DNA of 64,000 nucleotides from Paenibacillus auburnensis. GTDB lineage: Bacteria; Bacillota; Bacilli; Paenibacillales; Paenibacillaceae. The notes under the pieces were generated by a model that had not been told where the DNA came from, searched no databases, and worked only from the letters and a program-made list of their open reading frames with translations. Positions within the stretch are counted from its first letter, which is position 1. Each line of letters begins with the position of its first letter. The position numbers and the translations under genes were made by a program. The DNA lies in the NCBI RefSeq assembly GCF_927798115.1, contig NZ_CAKMMG010000001.1, positions 620,001 to 684,000 of the forward strand, read 5' to 3'. Below are positions 16,440 to 25,713 of the stretch, in pieces.

Positions 16440-17310
16440 AGCTCTAAAGACTGCTGTCTCCACCTCTGGTGGAGGCTCTTCGTCAGGCCATTCCCCGGAA
16501 AACGGGCGACGTCTGCTGCTTGGTGCTTACTTTGATTTTATCCGCATCCGCTTTCTGACTATGCTTGCTTACCGGATCAATTATTATTCTGGTATTCTGA
16601 TTTATACTCTGAATATCGGGGTGAATTATTTTACCTGGAAGGCCATATACGGCGGCGGTGAATCGTTAGGCGGCTTTACAGGGGCACAAATGACAACTTA
16701 TGTTGCCGTCTCCTGGATGGCGAGGGCCTTTTATTTCAACAATCTGGACCGTGAGATTTCTACGGATATCCGTGACGGCAGCATCGCGATCCAGTTCATC
16801 CGCCCGTATAATTACGTGCTGGTCAAAATGATGCAGGGACTCGGTGAAGGGCTGTTCCGGTTCATGATGCTGATGATTCCGGGGATGATTATAGCGGTAC
16901 TACTGTTTCCTGTGCAGCTGCCTACGGAGCTTTCGGCATGGATCGGATTCCTGGTCATGCTCTTCTTCAGCTTCCTGATCAGCTCACAGATTAATGTAAT
17001 CACAGGCCTGACGGCCTTTTTTGTCGAGAATAATGAAGGCGTAATGCGGATGAAGCGGGTAATCGTGGACCTGTTCTCCGGTCTGATTGTGCCGATCACC
17101 CTATTTCCGGGCTGGCTGTCTTCTGTGCTTCACGTATTGCCTTTTCAAGCCATCACTTACCTGCCGGGCTCCGTATTTACGGGCCGGGTACAAGGGGTAG
17201 GCATCTGGAATGTGCTCGGTGTCCAGGTCTTCTGGTTCCTGGCGCTGATCATTCCTATTGTCTGGCTATACCATGCGGCGCGTAAGCGGCTGTTCGTGCA
17301 GGGAGGTTGA
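16432..17310 (+). CDS. ABC-2 family permease subunit 1
   Basis: 292 residues with about six membrane helices and a Ser/Gly-rich cytoplasmic N-terminus. REISTDIRDGSIAIQFIRPY is characteristic of ABC-2 permeases of the PF06182 (former DUF990) group. ATG at 16432 is chosen because it overlaps the ATPase stop in ATGTCTAA and follows AGAGG. Forms the membrane part with the next gene. Confidence 0.88.
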   Translation: MSKALKTAVSTSGGGSSSGHSPENGRRLLLGAYFDFIRIRFLTMLAYRINYYSGILIYTLNIGVNYFTWKAIYGGGESLGGFTGAQMTTYVAVSWMARAFYFNNLDREISTDIRDGSIAIQFIRPYNYVLVKMMQGLGEGLFRFMMLMIPGMIIAVLLFPVQLPTELSAWIGFLVMLFFSFLISSQINVITGLTAFFVENNEGVMRMKRVIVDLFSGLIVPITLFPGWLSSVLHVLPFQAITYLPGSVFTGRVQGVGIWNVLGVQVFWFLALIIPIVWLYHAARKRLFVQGG

Positions 17311-17314
17311 TGAC

Positions 17315-18100
17315 ATGTATTACTTGGGATTATTATTTGAATATTTGAAAAATTATATGAAAACCCGGTTAACCTACCGCGCCGACTTCTGGGTAGAGGT
17401 CATATCGGATCTGCTGTTCCAGGCGACCAACTTTATCTTTATTCTGGTTATCTTCATGCATACGGACAGTCTCGGCGGCTGGAATCAGAATGAAGTAGTG
17501 TTTGTCTACGGCTTCTTTATGGTGCCCTTTGGTGTCTTCAGCTGCTTTGTGAATATGTGGGGCTTCAGTGAGCGATACATTGTTAAAGGTGAGATGGACC
17601 GTGTCCTGACGCGTCCGGCGCATAATCTGTTTCAGATTTTCCTGGAAAATGTCGATCCGCCGTCTCTGGTCGGTTCGTTCATCGGACTGATAATTATGGC
17701 GATCAGCGGCGCTAATCTTGGCCTGCCTTTCGAATGGTGGACTATTCCGGCATTGCTTGTACTGACATTAAGTGCGGTTGCGATATACACAGGGATCTAT
17801 ACGACCCTGACTTCCTTGTCGTTCTATTCCGATGCGCCAACCGGCATTTTGCCGCTCATGTACAATATTCAGACGTATGGACGTTATCCGGTGACGATCT
17901 ACAACCGGGCGATTCAGGTGTTGCTCACCTGGATTGTTCCATTTGCTTTTGTCGGAATCTATCCGGCAGCACTGTTCCTGCACAGGGATGAGATGAGAAG
18001 CATGGCATTACTAACACCGGTAGTCGGCGCAGTGTTCCTCTGTATTGGACTTCTAAGCTGGAATTACGGAGTCAAACGGTATAAGGGAGCAGGCTCTTAA
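17315..18100 (+). CDS. ABC-2 family permease subunit 2
   Basis: 261 residues and about six membrane helices; GEMDRVLTRPAHNLFQIF is the counterpart of the conserved loop in subunit 1, so the two permeases are paralogues and likely heterodimerise. ATG at 17315 has GGAGG at 17302-17306, 8 bases away; the gap to the previous stop is 4 bases. Terminator follows. Confidence 0.88.
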   Translation: MYYLGLLFEYLKNYMKTRLTYRADFWVEVISDLLFQATNFIFILVIFMHTDSLGGWNQNEVVFVYGFFMVPFGVFSCFVNMWGFSERYIVKGEMDRVLTRPAHNLFQIFLENVDPPSLVGSFIGLIIMAISGANLGLPFEWWTIPALLVLTLSAVAIYTGIYTTLTSLSFYSDAPTGILPLMYNIQTYGRYPVTIYNRAIQVLLTWIVPFAFVGIYPAALFLHRDEMRSMALLTPVVGAVFLCIGLLSWNYGVKRYKGAGS

Positions 18101-18120
18101 GACAGATACGTTAGTTATTC

Positions 18121-18158
18121 AAGGCAGGCGGATGAGACATCTCCGTTTGCCTTTTTTT
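18121..18158 (+). terminator. Intrinsic terminator of the ABC-2 operon
   Basis: AAGGCA...CGGATG pairs with CATCTCCG...TGCC and ends in T7. Confidence 0.8.
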
Positions 18159-18278
18159 GCTTTGTGAACACAATAAGAAAATACTATAAAGTTGCGATAA
18201 AAATCCTAACCTCTCTTTGCCAGAAATAGCATACTAAGAATAGTAACTGGACACTTAAGGAAAAGAAGGACGGGTTCT

Positions 18279-19247
18279 ATGAACAGCTACATATTAGGTG
18301 TCGATTTAGGCGGAACGAATATCAAAGCCGGGTTGTTCGATGATGGATTCACCGCCGTAGATGAATTGTCTCTATTAACGGAAGCAGCAAAAGGGCCGGC
18401 ACATGTACTCGAACGGATCAGACTTGCAGTGAAGCAGCTGACGGATGGGAACGGGATTGATCTTCAGCAGATTGAATGTATGGGTATGGGGATACCTGGC
18501 CTTTTGGACCCGGTAGAAGGGCTGTCTATCTTCTCCCCGAACTTTCCGGGGTGGGAGCAAATACATATTGTGAATGAAATGAAGCATCATTACGATTTCC
18601 CTGTCTATATTGATAATGATGTACGGGTCAATTTATATGGGGAGTGGCTGCATGGTGCCGGAAAAAACTGCAGCAATCTGGTGCTGCTGACTCTCGGTAC
18701 AGGCCTGGGATCGGGAATTATCCATGACGGAAAGGTGCTGTACGGGACGACCTATAGCGCAGGAGAAATCGGGCATATGAATATGTACAGAGACGGCAGG
18801 CCCTGCCGCTGCGGCAGCTCCGGCTGTCTAGGGCGGTATGTCTCAGCTGTAGGCATGGTCAAAACCTTCAAAGAAAAGCTGGCAGCAGGCAAATCCAGTG
18901 TCATTCAAACCTGGACGGACGGCGACAACGGCCAGATTACCGCCTTAATGATCTCAGAGGCATATGACCAGGGAGATGAGCTGGCGCTAGAAGTGATGCA
19001 TGAGACAGGGAGACTGCTTGGTTTCGGGCTGGCAAATGTGATTAATCTGCTGAACCCTGAGCGGATCATAATTGGCGGGGGAATGGCGGCGGCTGGGGAC
19101 AGGCTGCTGGGTGTTGTGCGCGAAACCGTGAACGGCCATGCCTTGAAGCTGTCAAGCGGCAGCTGCAGTATCGTACAGGCCGAGTTGGGGAGCCGTGCTG
19201 GTACTTTAGGTGCGGCATCATATGCCCATAAGAAGTTTATGGGATAA
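18279..19247 (+). CDS. glcK: ROK-family glucokinase
   Basis: 322 residues. N-terminal phosphate loop DLGGTNIKAGLF, catalytic Asp in YIDNDVRVNL, second phosphate motif LGTGLGSGI, zinc His in GEIGHMNM and zinc Cys cluster CRCGSSGCLGRY, where Gly replaces the usual Glu after GC-x. ROK enzymes phosphorylate glucose or related hexoses with ATP; here probably intracellular glucose. Single gene; weak ribosome site (AAGGACGG). Confidence 0.88.
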   Translation: MNSYILGVDLGGTNIKAGLFDDGFTAVDELSLLTEAAKGPAHVLERIRLAVKQLTDGNGIDLQQIECMGMGIPGLLDPVEGLSIFSPNFPGWEQIHIVNEMKHHYDFPVYIDNDVRVNLYGEWLHGAGKNCSNLVLLTLGTGLGSGIIHDGKVLYGTTYSAGEIGHMNMYRDGRPCRCGSSGCLGRYVSAVGMVKTFKEKLAAGKSSVIQTWTDGDNGQITALMISEAYDQGDELALEVMHETGRLLGFGLANVINLLNPERIIIGGGMAAAGDRLLGVVRETVNGHALKLSSGSCSIVQAELGSRAGTLGAASYAHKKFMG

Positions 19248-19320
19248 AGCTCTGCTGCATTTTTTGAAAGATCAGCTTGGCATGATATGCTGTAGTTATC
19301 GATTAAGCAGGAGGGTAATG

Positions 19321-19857
19321 ATGAAACGAGACATTCAGCATGTGCCTTATGGTTATGAGCCGCCGGCCAAAGAACGTAAAGGGACTTTGATTTTCTATGA
19401 TTCATTTGAGCGTATCACGGATCAGGAGCTGGAAATGGCTGCGAGAACTGCGATAGATCGCAAATTCACTAAGCTGGTGCTATATCCGCTGCATGAGGAA
19501 ACGGTGAGACGTATGACGAAAGAGCCCGTACAGGCTTACTACAAGCGGGAAGACCGTCTTCATGAGTGGAAAAGAGAGCAGGGACTCCCGTTTGTCACCG
19601 TGGAGAGCCTCGAAGGTAAGCGGAAGAAATACACGCCGCTGGATTCGGCGCTACGTCATATCAGCGATGTCTATCCAGCGCCGTATTTTCTGTATCTCAC
19701 TCCGGAAATGGCCAATTTGTTTGCTTCATATTCTTCGTTTGAGGAATGGATTGTCAAGCTGCGGCTGCTCCTGTCAGAAGAACCTGACCAGATTCACCCC
19801 CGTCTGGCAAAATTCCGCCACCGCTGGGATATCGCCGGGGCAGTCCGGGAGGAATAG
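19321..19857 (+). CDS. Hypothetical protein, 178 residues
   Basis: Soluble alpha/beta-looking protein without signal peptide (MKRDIQHVPYGYEPP...). Segments FTKLVLYPLHEETVRRM and PYFLYLTPEMANLFASY suggest a compact fold, but I cannot name a family. ATG at 19321 rather than 19318 because AGGAGGG ends at 19315. It lies about 70 bases after glcK without a terminator, so co-transcription is possible. Confidence 0.7.
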   Translation: MKRDIQHVPYGYEPPAKERKGTLIFYDSFERITDQELEMAARTAIDRKFTKLVLYPLHEETVRRMTKEPVQAYYKREDRLHEWKREQGLPFVTVESLEGKRKKYTPLDSALRHISDVYPAPYFLYLTPEMANLFASYSSFEEWIVKLRLLLSEEPDQIHPRLAKFRHRWDIAGAVREE

Positions 19858-19903
19858 CGCTTTAGAATAAAGCATGCTTCATTAATGGGGGAGGCAGGTT
19901 TGG

Positions 19904-20242
19904 ATGAATGAAGTGTTTAGATTTGATATCAGTCTGCAGCCTGATGCAGCTATAACACTGGTGAGGAACGGTCTGACGGAACAATCGGAGCTGTTGCATC
20001 AGGAGCTGCATGATCTTGGAGACGGACGGATGATTGGAACACTGGTGTATGAACGTTATTACTTACGCGCCGGCAATCAGGCTGCACTGGTGGTGATTGT
20101 GGATAATTTCAGTGGGGTGAGTAAAGTCCGGCTCATTTCGGCGGGAAGCTCGAACAGTATGGTCTTTAAATTCGATTGGGGCGCAGGCAAAAGCTTCGCC
20201 TCGTCTGTAGAGAAGATCCTGTCTTCCTACATTTTGAAATGA
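19904..20242 (+). CDS. Small DUF6054-like protein
   Basis: 112 residues, no membrane segment. The layout (F-D-I-S-L-Q-P-D-A, LVYERYYLRAGNQAALVVIV, then a Ser/Gly loop ending SFASSVEKIL) recalls the DUF6054 group, a family of unknown function; assigned by resemblance only. GGGGGAGG upstream. Confidence 0.6.
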   Translation: MNEVFRFDISLQPDAAITLVRNGLTEQSELLHQELHDLGDGRMIGTLVYERYYLRAGNQAALVVIVDNFSGVSKVRLISAGSSNSMVFKFDWGAGKSFASSVEKILSSYILK

Positions 20243-20283
20243 ACAATACTGAGTAATTCACGGCAGCACCGGCAGGTAATTAA

Positions 20284-20730
20284 TTATTTGCCCGATGCTG
20301 CCTGTTTGCGTCTGTAGTTGTACATTTTCCATTGATAGTGGATAAAGCAGCCGATGCAGAATCCCAGAATGGCGACAGTTGCAGCGGTCGCTACCAGTGC
20401 CGTGAAAATATACCCAAGAACTGTCCAGCCGGCCAAAAAGCTGACCAGTCCGGCAGCAAGGCAAAAAACAGCGATGCTCTGATTGAACTGCTGCTGATCC
20501 CAGTCTTCCTGCAGGTAAGAGGAAGGCTCTTTCCTCAGAAAATTAGCGGCTAGCTTAATGACCGGATTATATCCAAACAACAGACCAGCCAATCCGGCGG
20601 CCAGCGGGAGCGCAAGCAGCAAATAGGCTCCTGTGATCCAGGTCAGCAGTACAGAAAGGACGATAAAAGCCTGATTGGTTTTGACTAGAGGTCTGGGAAT
20701 CCCTTTGGTTGTGCTGATTTCAGTCATCAT
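20284..20730 (-). CDS. DUF4395 membrane protein
   Basis: 148 residues with about four hydrophobic helices. The opening IPRPLVKTNQAFIVLSVL is the DUF4395 hallmark (IPRPLVR.NQ). Function unknown; some relatives adjoin thiol-oxidoreductase genes, not seen here. ATG at 20730 is preferred over the GTG three codons upstream because AAAGGTG lies 6-7 bases before it. Convergent with the DUF6054-like gene. Confidence 0.8.
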   Translation of the reverse strand: MMTEISTTKGIPRPLVKTNQAFIVLSVLLTWITGAYLLLALPLAAGLAGLLFGYNPVIKLAANFLRKEPSSYLQEDWDQQQFNQSIAVFCLAAGLVSFLAGWTVLGYIFTALVATAATVAILGFCIGCFIHYQWKMYNYRRKQAASGK

Positions 20731-20894
20731 AAAACACACCTTTCTGATTGGAATAATAATATTATACTTGATTGGACTTCAGATTAACAATTGGAATGTT
20801 ACTTTCTATTCTAAAGAATAATTAAGACCGGGATGAAAATTAAATTTGAAACAATTAAATGTTGACAAATAGTTAAAATTTATGGTTTTATTAT

Positions 20895-20910
20895 ATAGAC
20901 CGATTGTTAT
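20895..20910 (+). promoter_or_regulatory. LmrA/QacR-type operator
   Basis: ATAGACCGAT at 20895-20904 matches one half of the QacR and LmrA/YxaF operators (ATAGACC core); the second half is degenerate. It sits about 25 bases before the TetR start, downstream of a TTGACA near 20864. Autoregulation inferred. Confidence 0.5.
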
Positions 20911-20932
20911 AAAAGAAAAGGAAGTGTTGAGC

Positions 20933-21502
20933 TTGTCGAACAAGCACAATGCACGTGAGGCGATTGTGGACACCGCTTCAAGATTGTTTTTCACACAAGG
21001 TTATCATGCGACCGGCTTGAATCAGATCATTAAGGACAGTGAATCGCCGAAGGGATCGCTTTATTATTATTTTCCACGGGGTAAAGAGGAACTGGCCTTA
21101 ACCTGCATCAGCCGGACAAGTGAGATAGTTGCCCAGCTGCTCCGTTACTACGCGGATAAACAACTGGGTACAGCCGTAATGGTACAGGATTTCATTCTGG
21201 ATGTAGCCAGGAAGGCTGAGGAGACTTCTTTTGAAGGGTTAGTTCCGTTCAGCTTTTGGGTTGCTGTTGAAACCTCCTGTGTCAGTAACGAGCTGCGCTC
21301 GGCCTGTCAATCGGTGTTCAAGGACTGGCAGGATGTTATTATGCAGAGTCTGCTTCAGGAAGGCGTGGAGGACACAACTGCTGCCAATAAGGCTTCGGTC
21401 GTCATCTCGCTGTACGAAGGTGCACTTCTCCAGGCGCTGACACACAAGAGCACACAGCCGCTGCTTGCTGCGGCACAGAGTATACCTGCCATACTGGGTT
21501 AA
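20933..21502 (+). CDS. TetR regulator, LmrA/YxaF group
   Basis: 189 residues. HTH TGLNQIIKDSESPKGSLYYYF, with the RGKEEL continuation of LmrA/YxaF proteins, then the ligand-binding domain (FSFWVAVETSCVS, VISLYEGALLQA). TTG at 20933 is chosen because AAGGAAG ends 8 bases before it. Co-transcribed with a DHA2 efflux pump 51 bases downstream, the lmrA-lmrB arrangement; inducer unknown. Confidence 0.88.
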   Translation: MSNKHNAREAIVDTASRLFFTQGYHATGLNQIIKDSESPKGSLYYYFPRGKEELALTCISRTSEIVAQLLRYYADKQLGTAVMVQDFILDVARKAEETSFEGLVPFSFWVAVETSCVSNELRSACQSVFKDWQDVIMQSLLQEGVEDTTAANKASVVISLYEGALLQALTHKSTQPLLAAAQSIPAILG

Positions 21503-21553
21503 CAAACAGAAAGCTAGAGAGAGAAAATTATCGATTATCAGGAGGATACAAGA

Positions 21554-23020
21554 GTGGAAGCAACCATGCAAAGCAAGCAACAACCCCAAGCAAAACAGTT
21601 CAAAACGATCCCGATTCTTGTTTCTTTACTGCTCGCCGGATTCATCGGGATGTTCAGTGAAACAGCACTGAATGTGGCACTGAGTGATTTGATGACTGTG
21701 CTGAACATTACACCTACGACAGCGCAGTGGCTGACAACCGCTTATCTGCTTACACTGGGCATCCTCGTACCTATTTCCGGACTCTTGCTCCAATGGTTTA
21801 CGACCAGACAGTTGTTTGTAGCAGCGTTAAGCTTCTCGATTGCAGGAACCTTCATTGCGGCGATGGCTCCGAATTTTGAGTTTCTGCTGATGGCCCGTAT
21901 CGTTCAGGCCATGGGGACAGCGCTGCTCCTGCCGCTGATGTTCAATACGATTCTGGTCATCATTCCTCCTGAAAAAAGAGGGGCGGCAATGGGACTCATT
22001 GGTCTGGTCATTATGGTCGCGCCTGCGATAGGACCAACAATTGCCGGCCTGCTGATCTCGAATTTAAGCTGGCACTGGATTTTCTGGCTGTCACTGCCTT
22101 TCCTGGTCATCGCACTGATTTGCGGAATCCTGTTTATGCAGAATGTATCAGAGGTCACCAAGCCGAAGATCGATGTGCTTTCCATTGTGCTATCTTCGTT
22201 TGGCTTTGGCGGCATCGTGTACGGATTCAGCAGCGCTGGTGAAGAGAGCGGGTGGAGCAGTCCCAAAGTAATCATTGCGATTGCTATAGGTGTTATAGCC
22301 CTTGTGCTGTTCGCCATCCGCCAGCTGACAATGAAGCAGCCGATGATTAATCTGCGTGCCTTCAAGTTCCCTATGTTTACAGTAGGGGTACTGATGATCT
22401 TCATCTGCATGATGGTTATCCTGTCTTCGATGCTGATTCTTCCGATGTATCTTCAGCAGGGTCAAGGCTATAGTGCATTCAAAGCAGGTCTGCTGCTCTT
22501 ACCCGGCGGGATTATCAACGGCTTGATGTCACCGCTGATGGGACGTTTGTTTGATAAATACGGTCCGAAATGGCTTGTTATTCCGGGTCTCGTGGTTGTG
22601 GCAGTATCACTCTGGTTCTTCTCCAGCATCACTGCTACGTCCACAGTCATATTTGTAATCGTTCTGCACAGCGCCCTGATGATCGGAATTTCGATGATTA
22701 TGATGCCTGCCCAGACGAACGGGATCAACCAGTTACCGCTTGAGTATTATCCTGACGGCACAGCGATCATGAACACGCTGCAGCAGGTAGCCGGTGCCAT
22801 CGGCACTGCCCTGGCTGTAAGCATCATGACCTCAGGCACTAAGAATTATATGAAGACAGTCACTGACGCTGCCGATCCGTCGAATGTGTTGGCGGCATTT
22901 ACCCATGGGGTGCAGAACGCCTTTATTTTCGGAATGATAATGGCGGTTATCGGTCTGATTGTTGCGTTCTTCCTCAAACGGGTTGTTATTCAGCATAAAT
23001 CACAAGCACCGATGCATTAA
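21554..23020 (+). CDS. DHA2-family MFS drug efflux protein (LmrB-like)
   Basis: 488 residues, about 14 membrane helices, proton-drug antiporter type. TALNVALSDL in helix 1, TTAQWLTTAYLLTLGILVP in helix 2 and GLIGLVIMVAPAIGPTIAG (motif C) are visible. GTG at 21554 is used because GGAGGA 21541-21546 is 7 bases upstream; the next ATG is 19 away. Paired with its TetR. Confidence 0.9.
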   Translation: MEATMQSKQQPQAKQFKTIPILVSLLLAGFIGMFSETALNVALSDLMTVLNITPTTAQWLTTAYLLTLGILVPISGLLLQWFTTRQLFVAALSFSIAGTFIAAMAPNFEFLLMARIVQAMGTALLLPLMFNTILVIIPPEKRGAAMGLIGLVIMVAPAIGPTIAGLLISNLSWHWIFWLSLPFLVIALICGILFMQNVSEVTKPKIDVLSIVLSSFGFGGIVYGFSSAGEESGWSSPKVIIAIAIGVIALVLFAIRQLTMKQPMINLRAFKFPMFTVGVLMIFICMMVILSSMLILPMYLQQGQGYSAFKAGLLLLPGGIINGLMSPLMGRLFDKYGPKWLVIPGLVVVAVSLWFFSSITATSTVIFVIVLHSALMIGISMIMMPAQTNGINQLPLEYYPDGTAIMNTLQQVAGAIGTALAVSIMTSGTKNYMKTVTDAADPSNVLAAFTHGVQNAFIFGMIMAVIGLIVAFFLKRVVIQHKSQAPMH

Positions 23021-23056
23021 TCCTTGTGTTAAGTAATCCTGGCGATTCACTGCCGG

Positions 23057-23090
23057 AAAGGCATATCCGCACTGCGGGTATGCCTTTTTT
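23057..23090 (+). terminator. Intrinsic terminator
   Basis: AAAGGCATA-CCGC pairs with GCGG-TATGCCTTT, ending T6. Confidence 0.9.
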
Positions 23091-23167
23091 GTGCTGGACT
23101 TCCTGAGGGGGATAATGTAACTTATAGAGCGTAAATATTTCCGGATTCTGGACGAAGGAGGAGAAGG

Positions 23168-23974
23168 ATGCCGCAGAAAGGTGAACAAGACAATAACGAT
23201 AATATTAAGAAGCGTTATAGAGTGGCAAGAATGACTGTAGTAATCATCCTGCTTGCAGGCATGGGTGTATTACATGCAGAGAACTACGGCTTAGCACAGA
23301 CAGCTGTAACAGGTCAGGATACACCCGGAGTACCGGCGAAAAACAGCGTGGTGAAGAAAAATAATCTGCCGGAGGGATTTGTTTACCTTGATGAAGTTGT
23401 TCCGGAAGCACAGTATCAGATCCGCTACTACGGCAAAAATAATTTTACCGGAGCACCGGTAAACGGGTACAAGGCGCCACTGGCGATCTTCACCCGTACA
23501 GCGGCAACTGCCTTGAAGAAGGTCAGTACCGATTTGGCCGGCAAGGGTTATATTCTGAGAATCTATGATGCCTACCGTCCGCAGAAAGCGGTAACCCGGT
23601 TTGTAGCCTGGTCCCAGGATTCTTCGGATACCAAGAACAAACAGCTCTATTACCCGCAGCTAGATAAACGCAATCTGTTTAAGCTGGGCTTTATTTCCAA
23701 GAAATCCGGGCATTCCAGAGGCAGCACCATAGACTTAACGCTGGCTGACAAAAAAACAGGAGCTCTGGTGGATATGGGCAGCCCGTATGATTTTTTTGGA
23801 GAGATCTCTTATTATAATACCGTGCTTGTGAGCAAGACCCAGCATCAGAACCGGAAAATCCTGAAAGATGCGATGGTCAAACAGGGCTTCAACCCTTATA
23901 GCAAAGAGTGGTGGCATTTTACGCTGAAGAACGAGCCATATTCGTCACACTATTTTAATTTTGATGTAGAATAA
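23168..23974 (+). CDS. D-Ala-D-Ala dipeptidase, VanX-like, membrane-anchored or secreted
   Basis: 268 residues. A hydrophobic N-terminal segment (MTVVIILLAGMGVLHA, about 22-37) is a signal or anchor. Peptidase M15D motifs: RIYDAYRPQKA, SGHSRGSTIDLTL (zinc His and Asp) and EWWHF (catalytic Glu, zinc His). VanX hydrolyses D-Ala-D-Ala; secreted relatives act on wall-derived dipeptide outside the cell. No vanHA genes nearby, so glycopeptide resistance is not implied. Confidence 0.85.
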   Translation: MPQKGEQDNNDNIKKRYRVARMTVVIILLAGMGVLHAENYGLAQTAVTGQDTPGVPAKNSVVKKNNLPEGFVYLDEVVPEAQYQIRYYGKNNFTGAPVNGYKAPLAIFTRTAATALKKVSTDLAGKGYILRIYDAYRPQKAVTRFVAWSQDSSDTKNKQLYYPQLDKRNLFKLGFISKKSGHSRGSTIDLTLADKKTGALVDMGSPYDFFGEISYYNTVLVSKTQHQNRKILKDAMVKQGFNPYSKEWWHFTLKNEPYSSHYFNFDVE

Positions 23975-23989
23975 CAAATGTTCTGAAAT

Positions 23990-24012
23990 GATCTTAAGCA
24001 GATCTTTTTTTT
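23990..24012 (+). terminator. Short terminator hairpin
   Basis: GATCT 23990-23994 and AGATC 24000-24004, followed by eight T. Confidence 0.6.
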
Positions 24013-24119
24013 ACGAAAAATGGGTTATATTTTTGAGAAAATCGGTTATTGTTTAATGTGAGACTATTCCCTTCAGACTCTGTGTATACTAATTCTAATA
24101 CAGGAGAGGTGGAATCGAT

Positions 24120-24890
24120 TTGAAGACTAGAATCGCAGCCGTTATCCTAAGTATTCTGTTAGTGGCAGCCGGAACAGGGACTTTTGCAGCACAAGAGGTA
24201 AAAGCCGCGCCGAACATGAGTGTTATTTTGAACGGACAAGCTCTTTCGCTCACAGATTCGACGGTATACAAGAGCGGAGCTGCCGTGATGGTGCCTCTTC
24301 GTGAGGTTGCCGAGGCTCTGAAGTACAAGATTTCCTACCAGGGAAGTACCGGAAAAGTTCAATTAAGCAGAGTCAACGAAATCATTGAGTTCCAGGTTGG
24401 CGGTCATGAGATTGTAATTGGAGAAAAGGACAAAAAGAAGGTTTCTTTCAAAGGTGCAATTGAAACCAGGGAAAAACGGCTTTATGTCCCGCTATCTTTT
24501 CTGAACTCGATTGGCTTAATCGCCGGATATAGCACGGCTACGAATCAATTAGAGATTTATACGCCTGAGGTGGCGGCTGGAGCGGTTTCGACATTGCTGG
24601 CAACAGGCCAATATCAGGAGCTGCAGACCCGGTATTTTAACGATAAATCCGGGCAGATGCCTGATTTACCGCTCATTCAAAAGAACTGGGAACAGATCGC
24701 AGTTCCGGCGGGGAAATATTTTGGAGTGAAATCTACAGCCAGTGACTGGGGCGAAGAGACGCTCACTATTCAAAGTATTTTGTCTTTTACAGAAGCCGAG
24801 GCTGTGCTAACGCTTTCATTGGATAGTGCCGGTAAAATCACCGGTCTGAAACTGGAACCCGTGGCTGCTGAAGACGAATCTCATAGCTAA
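24120..24890 (+). CDS. Exported stalk-domain (copper amine oxidase N-like) protein
   Basis: 256 residues. Signal peptide 1 to about 28 (AAVILSILLVAAGTGTFAA). Residues about 35-135 form the Cu_amine_oxidN1-type stalk domain: ILNGQALSL, VMVPLREVAEALKY, LYVPLSFLNSIG. The C-terminal half resembles DUF3887 (LLATGQYQELQTRYF, ending in a beta domain). Such proteins are surface-located in Paenibacillus; despite the name there is no oxidase domain. TTG start behind GGAGAGGTGG. Confidence 0.8.
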   Translation: MKTRIAAVILSILLVAAGTGTFAAQEVKAAPNMSVILNGQALSLTDSTVYKSGAAVMVPLREVAEALKYKISYQGSTGKVQLSRVNEIIEFQVGGHEIVIGEKDKKKVSFKGAIETREKRLYVPLSFLNSIGLIAGYSTATNQLEIYTPEVAAGAVSTLLATGQYQELQTRYFNDKSGQMPDLPLIQKNWEQIAVPAGKYFGVKSTASDWGEETLTIQSILSFTEAEAVLTLSLDSAGKITGLKLEPVAAEDESHS

Positions 24891-24895
24891 CAAGC

Positions 24896-24940
24896 AAGAA
24901 GGCGACCGAACTCTTGAATGGGGCGGGTCGTCTTCTTTTT
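24896..24940 (+). terminator. Intrinsic terminator
   Basis: AAGAAGGCGACC pairs with GGGTCGTCTTCTT, ending T5. Confidence 0.85.
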
Positions 24941-24964
24941 GTGTAACTGTAACGGTATAGGCTA

Positions 24965-24993
24965 TTGACATCACGGGAGAAACGGTATAGATT
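24965..24993 (+). promoter_or_regulatory. Sigma-A promoter of the TetR/MFS operon
   Basis: TTGACA 24965-24970, 17-base spacer, TAGATT 24988-24993. Confidence 0.7.
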
Positions 24994-25003
24994 AAATTTG
25001 GAT

Positions 25004-25027
25004 TAAACAGTGTTTAAAACGGCGTTT
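25004..25027 (+). promoter_or_regulatory. Tandem TetR operators
   Basis: TAAACAGTGTTTA (25004-25016) and AAACGGCGTTT (25017-25027) are perfect odd palindromes with centres 12 bases apart, just after the start of transcription. Probably bound by the TetR protein encoded next. Confidence 0.65.
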
Positions 25028-25063
25028 AGAAATCCTTTTCAAAGGGGTGATATTCATTTTATT

Positions 25064-25693
25064 ATGACCAAAGCCACTAACTACGCAGATTCTTCAGAGA
25101 AGGATACGAAACAGACGATTCTTGATGCTACAGTAGAACTGATCCGGGAAAAGGGGTTCGGCTGCGCCACACTCCGCAACATTGCCGCTAAGGCGGATAT
25201 CAACCTTGCACTGGTGAATTATTATTTTGGTTCAAAGGATCATCTGCTTGGGGCTGCCGTAAGAGTGCTCGTGTCCACTTTTAACGATGCCTTTCAAGTG
25301 CTGGAGGATGATCTATTGCCGCCGAGAGAGAGGCTTAAGGAGTTTTTTATCCGGTATATCACTAACCTTGAACGTTATCCGGGACTGGCGAAACAGATGC
25401 TTGATCAGAGGCATGTGATTCTCGGCTCCCAGGATGAATATGCAAGGTATTGCAAGATGATGAGAATTGAAAAAATTCTTGCTGCGTTGCAGGAAATTAC
25501 CGGAGAACAAGACAAAGATCAGCAGATGACTATGCTTTTTCAGCTTTACGGTGCAATTGTTTATCCCGTAGTTATGGCATCGAGCCTGCCCCAAGATCAG
25601 GATGATATTCTGCCGGTCTTTCAGCTCCCTCCAATTGGAGATCAGATTGACGGGTTGTTTGACCGTTTTTTTACCAAACCAAATCATAATTAG
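25064..25693 (+). CDS. TetR/AcrR-family regulator
   Basis: 209 residues. HTH: GCATLRNIAAKADINLALVNYYFGSKDHLL; the rest is an all-helical ligand domain. An upstream GTG at 25010 would put the operators inside the coding region, so ATG 25064 is chosen, with GGGGTGA somewhat far (13 bases). The downstream MFS gene begins 20 bases after the stop, so the pair is one autoregulated operon. Confidence 0.85.
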   Translation: MTKATNYADSSEKDTKQTILDATVELIREKGFGCATLRNIAAKADINLALVNYYFGSKDHLLGAAVRVLVSTFNDAFQVLEDDLLPPRERLKEFFIRYITNLERYPGLAKQMLDQRHVILGSQDEYARYCKMMRIEKILAALQEITGEQDKDQQMTMLFQLYGAIVYPVVMASSLPQDQDDILPVFQLPPIGDQIDGLFDRFFTKPNHN

Positions 25694-25713
25694 AGAAAAG
25701 AGTGGAGAAAAAA

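Noticed and set aside
23168..23974. Glycopeptide resistance cluster
   Set aside because: Only a VanX-like dipeptidase is present; no vanH, vanA or vanRS nearby, and the protein has an export signal.
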